Shown here: positions 8,278 through 15,459 of the stretch, piece after piece
Numbering within the stretch: position 1 is the stretch's first letter
Layout of the letters: each line of letters opens with the position of its first letter
Source of the DNA: Roseburia_C amylophila
Lineage (GTDB): Bacteria; Bacillota; Clostridia; Lachnospirales; Lachnospiraceae
Direction of reading: 5' to 3'
NCBI RefSeq assembly: GCF_025567465.1
Contig: NZ_JAOQKI010000024.1
Span: forward strand, 1-41,910
DNA: 41,910 bases
Translations under genes and position numbers: made by a program
Notes under the pieces: generated by a model
Databases searched by the model: none
What the model was told of the DNA's origin: nothing
What the model saw: only the letters and a program-made list of their open reading frames with translations

Positions 8278-8304
8278 AAAACCTTATCAAGGCTTTCCAG
8301 AGAT
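8270..8304. terminator. Hairpin between integrase relic and membrane-protein gene
   Basis: ATCTCTG (8270-8276) pairs with CAGAGAT (8298-8304) and inside it CCTT pairs with AAGG. It lies 39 bases beyond the stop codon of the convergent membrane-protein gene. Neither flank has a strong T-run, so termination is likely but not certain. Confidence 0.5.
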
Positions 8305-8342
8305 GTAGTAACTATTCATATTCAATGGATCTCTTTTTAAAT

Positions 8343-9803
8343 TTACCAGGAAGTCTTTTGTAAATCCTTTACCTCTTTTGATTCGTAATCATACTGGTAC
8401 ATATCTAAAATTTCAGCATCCATCATACTCCATGATCCATCTGTACTTTTTATATTTTTATAATACACATATTGAGTCTTTGTTCCTTCTTGATTATCAC
8501 GATCATACATTAGATATCTAATCTGCGTTTCATCTTCGTAGGTAACAATATAGCTATACCCCTTTGCATTATAGTCTTTTCTATATTCTGCATCAGTTTC
8601 CTTTATATAGGTTTGATATATTTTTTGATAGCCTTCGTCTATTTTCTTGATTTTTTTTGAATCTTGTTGACTTTCGATTGTCATATCGTTTTGACGTGAT
8701 TCATTTTTATCGTCATCTTGATGTTCTGATTTTTTCTCTAAATACCCATACTTTTTAGCTATATATTTATCTATATATTCCTGCTGTGTAGTTGAAGCAT
8801 TTATATCATCTATTCCATCTGCATTTCTTAAGAACCGAAGAACCAGAATATTTTCTTCTTTATACAGTCTATACGATGGTTTATCTAACCACACAGGAGT
8901 TTTAACTATCACGGTTCCATTACTATTATAATGTTCTGAATCTTCATTTAACATGGTCACAAATATCCCCAATGCCATTGTTAGCACTACAATTATTCCG
9001 ACTGCCCATAAAAAAATTCTTTTCAATAAAGATTTCTTTTTGTTCTTCTTTATTGTCCTAGACAAAACACACGTCCATATAATATTCAAACATTGTAGAA
9101 TTAAAAATTGTATGATAGGAACTGTTCTTATAAACCATAAACGAAAAATCTCTCCATTTGATAAAGGATATCCGATTTTAATGCCAGTATATATCAATGA
9201 AACAATAATAGTAATCATCGTAACAACCACCAATGCCTTCATTTTAAAAGACATTTTATTTTCCGTTTCTAACTGTTCTGTTTCTATATCTTGAATAAAA
9301 CTTCTAAGCAACAGTAATTCATTTTCAGATAGAACATTTTTATTGATCAATATAACTTTATTGTCTTTACGAACCAAATAAATATGATTTTCAATCTCTC
9401 CCTTATTAACAAATGAACTCCAATAATTATGTGTAGCTCCAGCCTGTGTGACTATATCCACACCTTCTTTTGAAAACACATATTTTCGCTCATTATTCAT
9501 TTTCTGTTTTTCTTTATTTATGATTGCTCTCATAAATACTTTTTGTAATTTTTCTACACTTAAACCTATTGCAGCAAATCCAATACTTAACAATAAAAAT
9601 ATCCATGCAAATAATATATGAAACAAGTATGAATAAAATGCTAAAGAAAAGATATAAAAAGCACCCACCAAAGTTGTACCTTTGATTACTCTATTAGTCT
9701 TTATAGTTTTTAACGAACTAAGATGCATTAAAATATTGTTTACTTCTTCGTCTATATTTAAGTGATATATAATTTTCTGATCATGAAATTCTTCAACTAC
9801 CAT
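8343..9803 (-). CDS. Multi-pass membrane protein with YcxB-like domain
   Basis: A 486-residue protein. Two close hydrophobic helices (about 42-85) are followed by a soluble stretch (about 105-170: KYVFSKEGVDIV, ATHNYWSSF, HIYLVRKDNKVILINK) that resembles the YcxB-like C-terminal domain of Firmicutes membrane proteins. Three further helices lie at about 187-207, 222-245 and 260-285. The C-terminal 190 residues are hydrophilic, Lys/Glu/Gln-rich and probably outside. The ATG overlaps the preceding gene by 11 bases and is preceded by GGGAG. No catalytic motif is seen. It closes the plasmid-like operon but need not be functionally related to it. Confidence 0.75.
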   Translation of the reverse strand: MVVEEFHDQKIIYHLNIDEEVNNILMHLSSLKTIKTNRVIKGTTLVGAFYIFSLAFYSYLFHILFAWIFLLLSIGFAAIGLSVEKLQKVFMRAIINKEKQKMNNERKYVFSKEGVDIVTQAGATHNYWSSFVNKGEIENHIYLVRKDNKVILINKNVLSENELLLLRSFIQDIETEQLETENKMSFKMKALVVVTMITIIVSLIYTGIKIGYPLSNGEIFRLWFIRTVPIIQFLILQCLNIIWTCVLSRTIKKNKKKSLLKRIFLWAVGIIVVLTMALGIFVTMLNEDSEHYNSNGTVIVKTPVWLDKPSYRLYKEENILVLRFLRNADGIDDINASTTQQEYIDKYIAKKYGYLEKKSEHQDDDKNESRQNDMTIESQQDSKKIKKIDEGYQKIYQTYIKETDAEYRKDYNAKGYSYIVTYEDETQIRYLMYDRDNQEGTKTQYVYYKNIKSTDGSWSMMDAEILDMYQYDYESKEVKDLQKTSW

Positions 9804-10122
9804 TCTTGATTTCTCCCTTCACACGATACTGATATTCCGGGACATTGTTTCTATCCTCTTTCCGGATTTCATTCCCTAAATATTGAAAACTCCCATCTTC
9901 TTTGAATTTCACTGTTAAATCATGCGTAATAAGAGCATCATCACAGATAACCATGTCGCATACTGCATTTACCGTTAATGTAACCGTACCATCTGGATTT
10001 TCTCTTACTTCCACCACCTCCGGCACAGAAGTCCCAAAAAAGTTAGGGGCATAATTACCACATCCCAACGGTGCCCATGCATACATTTTTGCTTCTTCAT
10101 CAAATTCCGATTTGCACTTCAA
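9793..10122 (-). CDS. Probable 5'-truncated hypothetical protein
   Basis: The frame opens with TTG at 10122 and no clear ribosome binding site, only 30 bases after the preceding stop codon; an in-frame TAG lies a few codons upstream. The 109 residues contain a beta-rich segment (GTSVPEVVEVRENPDGTVTL, LTVKFKEDGSFQYLGNEI) resembling the end of larger secreted or lipoprotein-type Lachnospiraceae proteins, but there is no signal peptide. I think it is the tail of a longer gene whose front was lost. Its end overlaps the start of the membrane-protein gene by 11 bases, which suggests that this pair once formed one unit. Confidence 0.55.
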   Translation of the reverse strand: MKCKSEFDEEAKMYAWAPLGCGNYAPNFFGTSVPEVVEVRENPDGTVTLTVNAVCDMVICDDALITHDLTVKFKEDGSFQYLGNEIRKEDRNNVPEYQYRVKGEIKNGS

Positions 10123-10152
10123 ATCGTTTTCTTTATTCTATCATAGCATCCA

Positions 10153-10551
10153 TTATTCCGCCATCAGTCTTTCGAACCAGGTATCCATGACAATGATGAA
10201 CTGGCCTGCTCCTGGCAATTCTTGCAGCATTTCGTCAAGAGTTTTCTGTTTCACGTATTTCTGCACATACACCCAACAGGCAACGCTACTGGATTCTGAT
10301 ACAATGTCAGCTATGGTTTTGCGCATAAGCTCTTCAAATTCAGCAATTTCTTCTTTTGGGACAACATCATACAGTGTTGGTGCCTGATGACTTAATTTTA
10401 CCCCATTTTCATTTGCATCTTTAAGTAGATTCTTAACTTTTTCTCTTGAATTCTCCGGTACTTTCATGTACTCCCACATAAATGCTACCACATCGGATGG
10501 TGTGTCTTTTTTAAGTGGTGGTAACTGAATATAATCATTGTTTTCGCTCAT
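10153..10551 (-). CDS. Hypothetical protein of the plasmid-like module
   Basis: The start is placed at the ATG 10551-10549 (MSENNDYIQLPP) because GGAGG lies 8 bases before it; in-frame ATGs further upstream lie too near or before that signal. The 132-residue product is acidic, soluble and mostly helical, with no known motif. It follows the small membrane-protein gene with a 13-base gap and so belongs to the par-rep operon. Similar position after RepA_N genes in clostridial elements suggests a maintenance or regulatory accessory role, but this is only context. Confidence 0.7.
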   Translation of the reverse strand: MSENNDYIQLPPLKKDTPSDVVAFMWEYMKVPENSREKVKNLLKDANENGVKLSHQAPTLYDVVPKEEIAEFEELMRKTIADIVSESSSVACWVYVQKYVKQKTLDEMLQELPGAGQFIIVMDTWFERLMAE

Positions 10552-10564
10552 TTTCATATCCTCC

Positions 10565-10867
10565 TCACGATATAATAAAATCAATAATACGTTCTCTTGT
10601 CATGTCCAGTACAGTATCTACAAATATTCCTGCAAACAGGATCAGATACAGAATTACACTCAGCACAAACAGAAATGCAACCTGTACCCAGTCATGATAA
10701 CAGTATGCAGTCGCTATAATCAACAAAGTGAAAATAAACCCAAGGATCCCTCTGACAACCGCATAAGTATGTACTGTCATTTTTACTGCCAAGCCGATCA
10801 CAAAAAGGATCAGCCATACCGGCAGTAATAATATCTTCCCAGCAAATTTTAAAATAAACATGTGCAC
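10565..10867 (-). CDS. Small membrane protein of the plasmid-like module
   Basis: A 100-residue protein, mostly hydrophobic, with three predicted membrane helices (about 8-32, 41-58 and 65-88) and a charged C-terminus DMTRERIIDFII. Its start codon lies 3 bases downstream of the repA stop codon and is preceded by AGGAGGTGCAC-type sequence, so it is cotranscribed with repA. I recognise this type of short protein next to rep genes of clostridial ICE/plasmids, but its function is unknown to me. Confidence 0.75.
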   Translation of the reverse strand: MHMFILKFAGKILLLPVWLILFVIGLAVKMTVHTYAVVRGILGFIFTLLIIATAYCYHDWVQVAFLFVLSVILYLILFAGIFVDTVLDMTRERIIDFIIS

Positions 10868-10870
10868 CTC

Positions 10871-11869
10871 CTATCTTACCAGTCCTGGCATATCATGGTT
10901 CACCTCTGCCTGATAATACCCGTTCATCGTTGACGGTGCATTAAACAGGGCTGCTAACAAATATTTCTTGATATTCTTCACCTTTGTGGTGTTACCACTC
11001 ATACAGTGTAAGACATACTCGATATGTGAATAGGTCAGCATCAGAAATTTTTTCTTCACCAGTGATGCCGGATACCAATTGCTGGCAATCAATATCTTGT
11101 CGTTTTTACACATCACAGTTTCTACGATCAGGTTCACGATTTCATCTACCTGTCGCATATCGTCATGATGGGTTACTTCCAGTGATTCATAATCAATGGT
11201 CTCTTTGACAAGGTTTTCATAAGCCTGATAATCCTCAGAGTGATTATCGCTATCAAATCTTTTCTCATCCACAGATATGATATGATTAGATTTATTATCA
11301 TTCATTTCAGTATCACTAAGATTAGTATTATTAGGGTTTGAAATGTAAACTTCTTGAAGTTTGTTTTCGGGACTTCTAGAAGTTTGATTTTGGGACTTCA
11401 TGAAGTTTGAATTGTAAACTTCTGTAGATTCCTCATTTTCCACAGAAGTTTGTTTTTTAAACTTCTTTAATTCCTCTCCAAATTTTTTCTCATCTGTTTT
11501 CTCAGGCATAAAGGTTTTCACGTAGATAACGTTCACCTTTCCAAATCCCTGTCTGCGTTTCTCAATCAGACCAATTCCTGTTTCGTCATCCAGTTCTCTC
11601 ATGGATTTAATGGCTTTATTTCTGCCACAGTTCAGTAATTCCATGATATCTTCGATGGAAAAGTAGATATATGCTCTGTTTTTGTCGTCAAACCACTGAT
11701 TCTTGATGGAAAGAGACATTCGATCCAACATCAGTCCATATAAAATTTTAGCATCGCTCGATAAATCTTTAAAATAACTGTCTGTAAATAATACTTTTGG
11801 TATGCGGTAGAAGCTGAACTGATCAGCTTCGGTACCGTAAAAATAATTAAATGTCATTTTTTTCTCCAT
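10871..11869 (-). CDS. repA: RepA_N-type replication initiator, DUF6017-like C-terminus
   Basis: Replication initiator of plasmids and ICEs of Firmicutes. The 332-residue protein begins with the RepA_N domain (FYRIPKVLFTDSYFKDLSSD, AKILYGLMLDRMSLS, about residues 20-120), a winged-helix DNA-binding fold. A low-complexity polar middle (about 135-210) follows, then a C-terminal domain (YENLVKETIDY, LNAPSTMNGYY-like end) resembling DUF6017. The middle part of the gene contains tandem 23-bp repeats that do not follow the reading frame; RepA_N plasmids such as pSK41 and pAD1 have their origin inside rep, so oriV is probably here. GGAGG lies upstream of the ATG. It is 78 bases downstream of parB. 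Confidence 0.9.
   Translation of the reverse strand: MEKKMTFNYFYGTEADQFSFYRIPKVLFTDSYFKDLSSDAKILYGLMLDRMSLSIKNQWFDDKNRAYIYFSIEDIMELLNCGRNKAIKSMRELDDETGIGLIEKRRQGFGKVNVIYVKTFMPEKTDEKKFGEELKKFKKQTSVENEESTEVYNSNFMKSQNQTSRSPENKLQEVYISNPNNTNLSDTEMNDNKSNHIISVDEKRFDSDNHSEDYQAYENLVKETIDYESLEVTHHDDMRQVDEIVNLIVETVMCKNDKILIASNWYPASLVKKKFLMLTYSHIEYVLHCMSGNTTKVKNIKKYLLAALFNAPSTMNGYYQAEVNHDMPGLVR
11347..11466. repeat. Tandem 23-bp iterons inside repA (probable plasmid-type replication origin)
   Basis: On the plus strand ACTTC begins at 11349, 11372, 11395 and 11418, exactly 23 bases apart. The first three continue as 12-bp palindromes ACTTC-NN-GAAGT (NN = TT, TA, AT); the fourth is a half-copy. GAAGTTT (11445-11451) and AAACTTC (11459-11465) add an inverted pair. 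Because 23 is not a multiple of three, the repetition is not caused by a repeated peptide and must reflect a DNA-level constraint. Location in the middle of a RepA_N gene matches known origins of this replicon class. Confidence 0.8.
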
Positions 11870-11890
11870 AATTTCCTCCTTTCATTTTCT

Positions 11891-11936
11891 GCTAAGAAGT
11901 CCTCTTTTTAAACTTCTTTGACTTTGTTTTCTTAGC
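11891..11936. promoter_or_regulatory. Inverted repeats in the leader of repA
   Basis: GCTAAGAA (11891-11898) and TTCTTAGC (11929-11936) enclose an inner inverted pair AAGAAGT / AACTTCTT that shares its core with the iterons in repA. It lies between the parB stop and the repA ribosome binding site. It may be a terminator-like hairpin and, through the shared core, a Rep-binding operator for autoregulation; the latter is inference. Confidence 0.45.
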
Positions 11937-11947
11937 TTTTTCTATCC

Positions 11948-12856
11948 TTAACAGGACTGTTCCTGCATCCATTTTTCTAATAATGATTCAATCACCTGCT
12001 CCATATCTTTGGCTGTATAATCATCCGGAAAGTACTTTGTTAGTTTCTTTTCTGAGAAAGTGAGAGACCGGGATACTTTCTTTGCCATCACACAGTTATT
12101 GAAAATCGATAACATCTGAATCTGATTAATTGGTCCATTATTCAGTTGATTTCTAAGTGCTGCAATCTGTTTGGGCTTGATAAATCCAGTGTCGCTGATA
12201 TATTCGTAAATCCATTCCTGTACTTCCTTATCGATGTAGGAGATATCGACAGCAACCGTGAACTGAAGCTTTTTGTTATCTACCAGATCAAGAAGTTCTG
12301 GTATCAACTCTGTCAGTCTAATGTAACGAGTCACCTGCACACTGCTTATTCCAACTTGCTCACCCAATAATTCTCGTGACTTTTTACCTAACTTGTGTTC
12401 ATTTTGTACACAAGTTAAATCTGTTCTGACACCCTGTCTTTTCATTGCCTCAAGTTTCATCTTATAAGCAAAAGCTTTCTCACTCGGCAACAGTTCCTCT
12501 CGCTGAATGTTAGCGTCCACCATCGCCACAATGGCATCATCATCCGATAATTCTCTTACGATTGCCGGAATAGTCGTAAGTCCTGCCAGCTGTGCTGCAT
12601 GCATTCTTCTGTGACCGGATACCATTTCATATTCTTCATTTTCATCCATGCGAAGTAGTACCGGTGTCAGTACTCCATTGATCTTTACGCTTTCAACCAG
12701 GTCCTGCATCTTTTCATCATCCAGCACCTTGAACGGATGATTCTTAAACGGATGGATCTTACTGATTTCTATCTCCATTGCAGATTCTTCATTTACCACA
12801 CCAAGCAGTTCATCTATGCTTGCCAGTTTAATCTTTTCGCCACTTCTATTTTTCAT
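11948..12856 (-). CDS. ParB/RepB-type partition protein (element copy 1)
   Basis: Centromere-binding protein of 302 residues. The N-terminal ParB domain has EISKIHPFKNHPF, the LVESVKINGVLTPVLLR segment and the motif SGHRRMHAAQLAG, where chromosomal ParB has GERR. A central HTH region (about 150-200: LGEQVGISSVQVTRYIRL) and a helical C-terminal domain follow. Its start overlaps the parA stop by 11 bases, so it is the usual parA-parB pair. The Glu-to-His change in the box II motif is common in plasmid and ICE ParB-like proteins. The DNA site is not known; nearby TTAGCT repeats are a candidate. Confidence 0.88.
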   Translation of the reverse strand: MKNRSGEKIKLASIDELLGVVNEESAMEIEISKIHPFKNHPFKVLDDEKMQDLVESVKINGVLTPVLLRMDENEEYEMVSGHRRMHAAQLAGLTTIPAIVRELSDDDAIVAMVDANIQREELLPSEKAFAYKMKLEAMKRQGVRTDLTCVQNEHKLGKKSRELLGEQVGISSVQVTRYIRLTELIPELLDLVDNKKLQFTVAVDISYIDKEVQEWIYEYISDTGFIKPKQIAALRNQLNNGPINQIQMLSIFNNCVMAKKVSRSLTFSEKKLTKYFPDDYTAKDMEQVIESLLEKWMQEQSC

Positions 12857-13631
12857 TCTTCAAAACCTCCTGTGTTAAGTTCTTATATGCTTCGGCAACT
12901 TTTCCTTTTGGACAGTGCATGTAGATACTTTTTCCCTCTGCACTGGTCTCAGCTGCTTTTACAGACATCGGAATCACATTTTCAAATACCTCGATCTGAC
13001 TTCCGTAGGTTGTATGTACTCTTGATGCAATGTCCCTTGCGTAATTGGTTCTGAAATCAACCATAGTCAACAGAATGCCCTCAATCGCCAGTTTCCGGTT
13101 CAGTCTTTTCTTTACTGTAAGAATGGTCTTAATCAGCTGCTGAAGCCCTTTCACCGGCAGATATGCGGCTTGCACAGGTATCAGCACGGAATCGGAAGAG
13201 ACCAGTGCATTGATTGTCATCATACCAAGGCTCGGCATACAGTCGATCAGGATATAATCGTATCGAGATCTTATCGCATCGATATATTCCTTCATGATCA
13301 TTTCTCTGCTCATAACATTTCCCATCGTTACTTCCAATGCGGAAAGCTCAATATTTGCCGGAAGAAGATCTACATTTTCCTGGTGATGTAAAATCCCATC
13401 TTCCAGAGAGATTTCTTCTTCGTTGATGACATCCATCATGATCGTTGCCAATGTGATGCGAAGATCATCCGGTTCCTCATATCCAAGACTTGCGGTTAAA
13501 CTTCCCTGTGGATCCGCGTCGATCAGCAACACTTTCTTACCTTCTCTTGCCAGTCCAATGCCTACATTTACGGTTGTTGTGGTCTTTCCGACGCCACCTT
13601 TCTGGTTTACTACGGATATAACTTTACACAT
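12846..13631 (-). CDS. ParA-type partition ATPase of the plasmid-like module
   Basis: Partition ATPase of 261 residues. The start is set at the ATG 13631-13629 (MCKVISVVNQKGGVGKTTTT), which has AAAGGAGG 8 bases before it; a 14-residue upstream extension lacks such a signal. The deviant Walker A box KGGVGKTTTT, the A' box LLIDADPQGS and Walker B YILIDCMPSLG identify the ParA/MinD superfamily. No N-terminal HTH is present, so it is of the short Soj-like type. It lies between two ParB-like genes, 14 bases downstream of one and overlapping the other. It differs clearly from the chromosomal ParA at 17923-18690. Confidence 0.92.
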   Translation of the reverse strand: MCKVISVVNQKGGVGKTTTTVNVGIGLAREGKKVLLIDADPQGSLTASLGYEEPDDLRITLATIMMDVINEEEISLEDGILHHQENVDLLPANIELSALEVTMGNVMSREMIMKEYIDAIRSRYDYILIDCMPSLGMMTINALVSSDSVLIPVQAAYLPVKGLQQLIKTILTVKKRLNRKLAIEGILLTMVDFRTNYARDIASRVHTTYGSQIEVFENVIPMSVKAAETSAEGKSIYMHCPKGKVAEAYKNLTQEVLKNEK

Positions 13632-13645
13632 GATTTCTTCCTCCT

Positions 13646-14515
13646 TTAACTTTCCCATGATTCTTTTTTCCATAATTTCAACAGTGCCAGTATTTCCCGT
13701 TTCATCATTGCCGGTGTATAAGAATTTGGAAAATACTTGTGCAACTGCTCGTTTGTGAATGCCACTCTTGTGATCTCACCCTTTTTCACTTCACACATGA
13801 TTTCTTCCATCTTTTCCAGTGACAACTGTTTTTCTTTACTCAGTTGCCGGATCCTCTGGGCCTGTGAGAGTGATGGGATTGCCTGTGCATACTCCATTGC
13901 TACAAGCAATTCCTTTTGCTCTTTTTCACTTAATGCTGCTATCTCTACAGCCGGACAAAAAGAAATAATCTCATCATCCAGTTTCTGCAACATTTCCGGT
14001 ATCAGTTTTGTCAGTGAGATATAACGCTGTACTTGTTTTGGGCTATCACCACAATCCTCGCTGATAATCTCTATCGCCCGCTTTCTTGGTGTTTTGTGGT
14101 CAACTTGGCTCTTTTTTCGACCACTTTTTCTTTTCAATACGTCATTCTTTAATTTGTAAGCAAAAGCTTTTTCACTGTAGCTGATCCGTTCTCTGTGAAG
14201 ATTGGAATCTACCATGCTTAAAATGGAATCATCTTCACTTAATACCCGGATGATCACCGGTACTTTACGGTATCCAAGTTTCTCCGCAGCATGTTTTCTT
14301 CTGTGTCCGGATATGATCTCATAGTAGCCATCCGGTACCGGTCTGACGATCAGCGGATTTAATATTCCATACTTCTCAATGCTTTCCTGCAGAAGAAACA
14401 TTTCCTTATCATCTTTCACCTGAAACGGATGCTCTTTGAATGGTCGAAGACGCTCAATCTCAATTTCTATGATTCTTTCTTCGTTTTCTCCTGATTGCCT
14501 GTTTGGTTCAGTCAT
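13646..14515 (-). CDS. ParB-like protein (element copy 2), first gene of the par-rep operon
   Basis: A second ParB-domain protein, 289 residues, encoded upstream of parA. It has EIEIERLRPFKEHPF, LQESIEKYGILNPLIVR, box II SGHRRKHAAEKLG, SMVDSNLHRE and an HTH-like region around DSPKQVQRYISLTKLI. Similarity of architecture to copy 1 suggests duplication, yet residue identity between the two looks moderate. It may act as autoregulator of the operon or as an additional centromere binder; both are inference. The start has GGAG in CTCCTTTCCTCC (minus strand) nearby, and a strong hairpin lies 37-84 bases before it. Confidence 0.87.
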   Translation of the reverse strand: MTEPNRQSGENEERIIEIEIERLRPFKEHPFQVKDDKEMFLLQESIEKYGILNPLIVRPVPDGYYEIISGHRRKHAAEKLGYRKVPVIIRVLSEDDSILSMVDSNLHRERISYSEKAFAYKLKNDVLKRKSGRKKSQVDHKTPRKRAIEIISEDCGDSPKQVQRYISLTKLIPEMLQKLDDEIISFCPAVEIAALSEKEQKELLVAMEYAQAIPSLSQAQRIRQLSKEKQLSLEKMEEIMCEVKKGEITRVAFTNEQLHKYFPNSYTPAMMKREILALLKLWKKESWES

Positions 14516-14551
14516 CTTGACTCCTTTCCTCCAGGATTCAGGACACTAAAA

Positions 14552-14599
14552 AATGCCTGCCTGGAACTTTTATAGATAGTAAAGTTCCAAACAGACATT
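14552..14599 (-). terminator. Attenuator-like hairpin before the par-rep operon
   Basis: Arms 14552-14572 and 14580-14599 form a stem of about 20 bp around a 7-base loop. On the plus strand three positions mismatch (C-A), but in minus-strand RNA these become G-U pairs, so the stem is paired almost throughout only in the operon transcript; one base is bulged. It is followed on that strand by TTTTTT. The combination indicates a transcription terminator in the leader, i.e. attenuation before the first ParB-like gene. Confidence 0.7.
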
Positions 14600-14611
14600 G
14601 CTGTTTGACCA

Positions 14612-14916
14612 TTAGCTGTAGCTAATAGAATTGAATACTGTTTCAGCTAATTCATGTTTGCAAGTTTGGGAGAGATTGTTTCTTTTCCCGCCTTTTCTCT
14701 GATTTACATCCCCGAATAAGGGGTGACAACAGAGCGGAACCCAAATGTTAGCTGAACTTCCTAAAACCCATGTTTGCAAACCGGTAATTTTGATTAGCTG
14801 TCAGCTAACAAAAATCGGATTGCGTTAGCTGGAAATTGATCATTTTGAATGGAATTTTGTGTCACGAACGTGATTAGAAAATAACAAAAGCGTTCGTTGT
14901 CAGCTAATCCAGCTAA
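14612..14916. repeat. Nine TTAGCT/AGCTAA repeats upstream of the par-rep operon
   Basis: The hexamer TTAGCT or its complement starts at 14612, 14620, 14645, 14748, 14794, 14803, 14825, 14902 and 14911. Two pairs form palindromes (ATTAGCTGTAGCTAAT and GTTAGCTGACAGCTAATC on either strand) and one pair is a tandem 9 bases apart. CATGTTTGCAA also occurs twice (14652 and 14770 region). About 0.15 copies would be expected by chance in 305 bases of even composition. It looks like a centromere, operator or iteron cluster for one of the ParB-like proteins or Rep. Confidence 0.8.
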
Positions 14917-14932
14917 CATTTTCGAACGCTTT
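14887..14932 (-). terminator. Terminator-like hairpin behind tRNA-Arg
   Basis: AAAGCGTTCG (14887-14896) and CGAACGCTTT (14923-14932) are exact inverted repeats, followed on the minus strand by TTGTTATTTTC. The stem starts seven bases after the tRNA 3' end. Two of the TTAGCT repeats are in its loop, so terminator and repeat cluster overlap. Confidence 0.65.
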
Positions 14933-14938
14933 GAAGCC

Positions 14939-15012
14939 CGTCGCCAAGAGGATTTGAACCTCCGACCCCTCGCTTAGGAGGCGAGTGCTCTATCCAGCTG
15001 AGCTATGACGAC
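14939..15012 (-). tRNA. tRNA-Arg (anticodon CCT)
   Basis: Complete cloverleaf on the minus strand: acceptor GTCGTCA pairs with TGGCGAC, D arm AGCTCAGCTGGATAGAGC, anticodon stem-loop CTCGC-CTCCTAA-GCGAG with anticodon CCT, T arm GGAGG-TTCAAAT-CCTCT, and discriminator G. CCA is not encoded. A promoter with TTGACA and TAATCT lies about 60 bases upstream and a hairpin follows. Its 3' end directly borders the repeat region of the plasmid-like module; tRNA 3' ends are frequent integration sites. Confidence 0.95.
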
Positions 15013-15072
15013 ACATGCCGCAAACCCTTGATTTTACTGGGTTTCTGGAATTTTTCCCTTCGGCCATATATA

Positions 15073-15101
15073 AGATTATCAACTCATTTTCGAGTTGTCA
15101 A
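15073..15101 (-). promoter_or_regulatory. Promoter of tRNA-Arg
   Basis: Minus-strand TTGACA (15101-15096) and TAATCT (15078-15073) are spaced by 17 bases. The expected start would lie about 55 bases before the mature tRNA. The direct repeat TTTTCGAGTTG occurs at 15087-15097 and 15112-15122, overlapping and preceding the -35 region. Confidence 0.65.
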
Positions 15102-15133
15102 TCTACAGATTTTTTCGAGTTGGTAACATTAGA

Positions 15134-15233
15134 ACGTTCCCCAATTTGGGGAATGCTTTGTTGTCACCTTTGGCATTTTTCAGAATAGATTCGAACTGAA
15201 AGTTGTTTTTCATTTTTTCCCTTTGGGGAATGC
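15134..15233. repeat. TTTGGGGAATGC direct repeats and GGGG hairpin
   Basis: TTTGGGGAATGC is present at 15145-15156 and 15222-15233, 77 bases apart. The first copy is part of the inverted repeat TTCCCC-AAT-TTGGGGAA. No gene is seen here. The stretch lies between the tRNA-Arg promoter and the first tRNA half-copy and may be leftover attachment-site sequence. Confidence 0.4.
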
Positions 15234-15244
15234 CTCGGCTTTCT

Positions 15245-15283
15245 CTTAGGAGGACCCCGTTATATCCATTTAACTAAGGAGAC
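15245..15283 (-). pseudogene. 5' half of a tRNA-Arg(CCT), copy A
   Basis: On the minus strand it reads GTCTCCT (acceptor), TAGTTAAATGGATATAAC (D arm) and ends CCTCCTAAG, the anticodon loop with anticodon CCT. After the anticodon loop no matching 3' half follows: the anticodon stem cannot close and no AGGAGAC acceptor strand is found. It shares 18 bases of D arm and the CCTCCTAAG string with copy B. Confidence 0.7.
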
Positions 15284-15459
15284 AAATGCCGTATTTTCGG
15301 GCTTTTCAGCTCTTTTGGCTCCGGCTGCCATATCTATGAATTCAACACTTAGTGATGAATTTCCATTGTATCTTATTTTGACATTCAGGTCAATCCCTGT
15401 TGGAATCGAACTCTGACTTATCACTTCGCAACTTCCATAAGTCTCAACCATGATTGAAC

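Noticed and set aside
8343..14515. Conjugation machinery in the plasmid-like module
   Set aside because: No relaxase, coupling protein or VirB4-type ATPase is encoded; only maintenance genes remain, so a complete ICE is not claimed.
15260..15451. 63-residue open frame lying exactly between the two tRNA-Arg half-copies on the minus strand
   Set aside because: Its start uses the tRNA half-copy as ribosome binding site and its last codons are the 5' part of the next half-copy. There is no recognisable domain. It is more likely non-coding leftover of att recombination.
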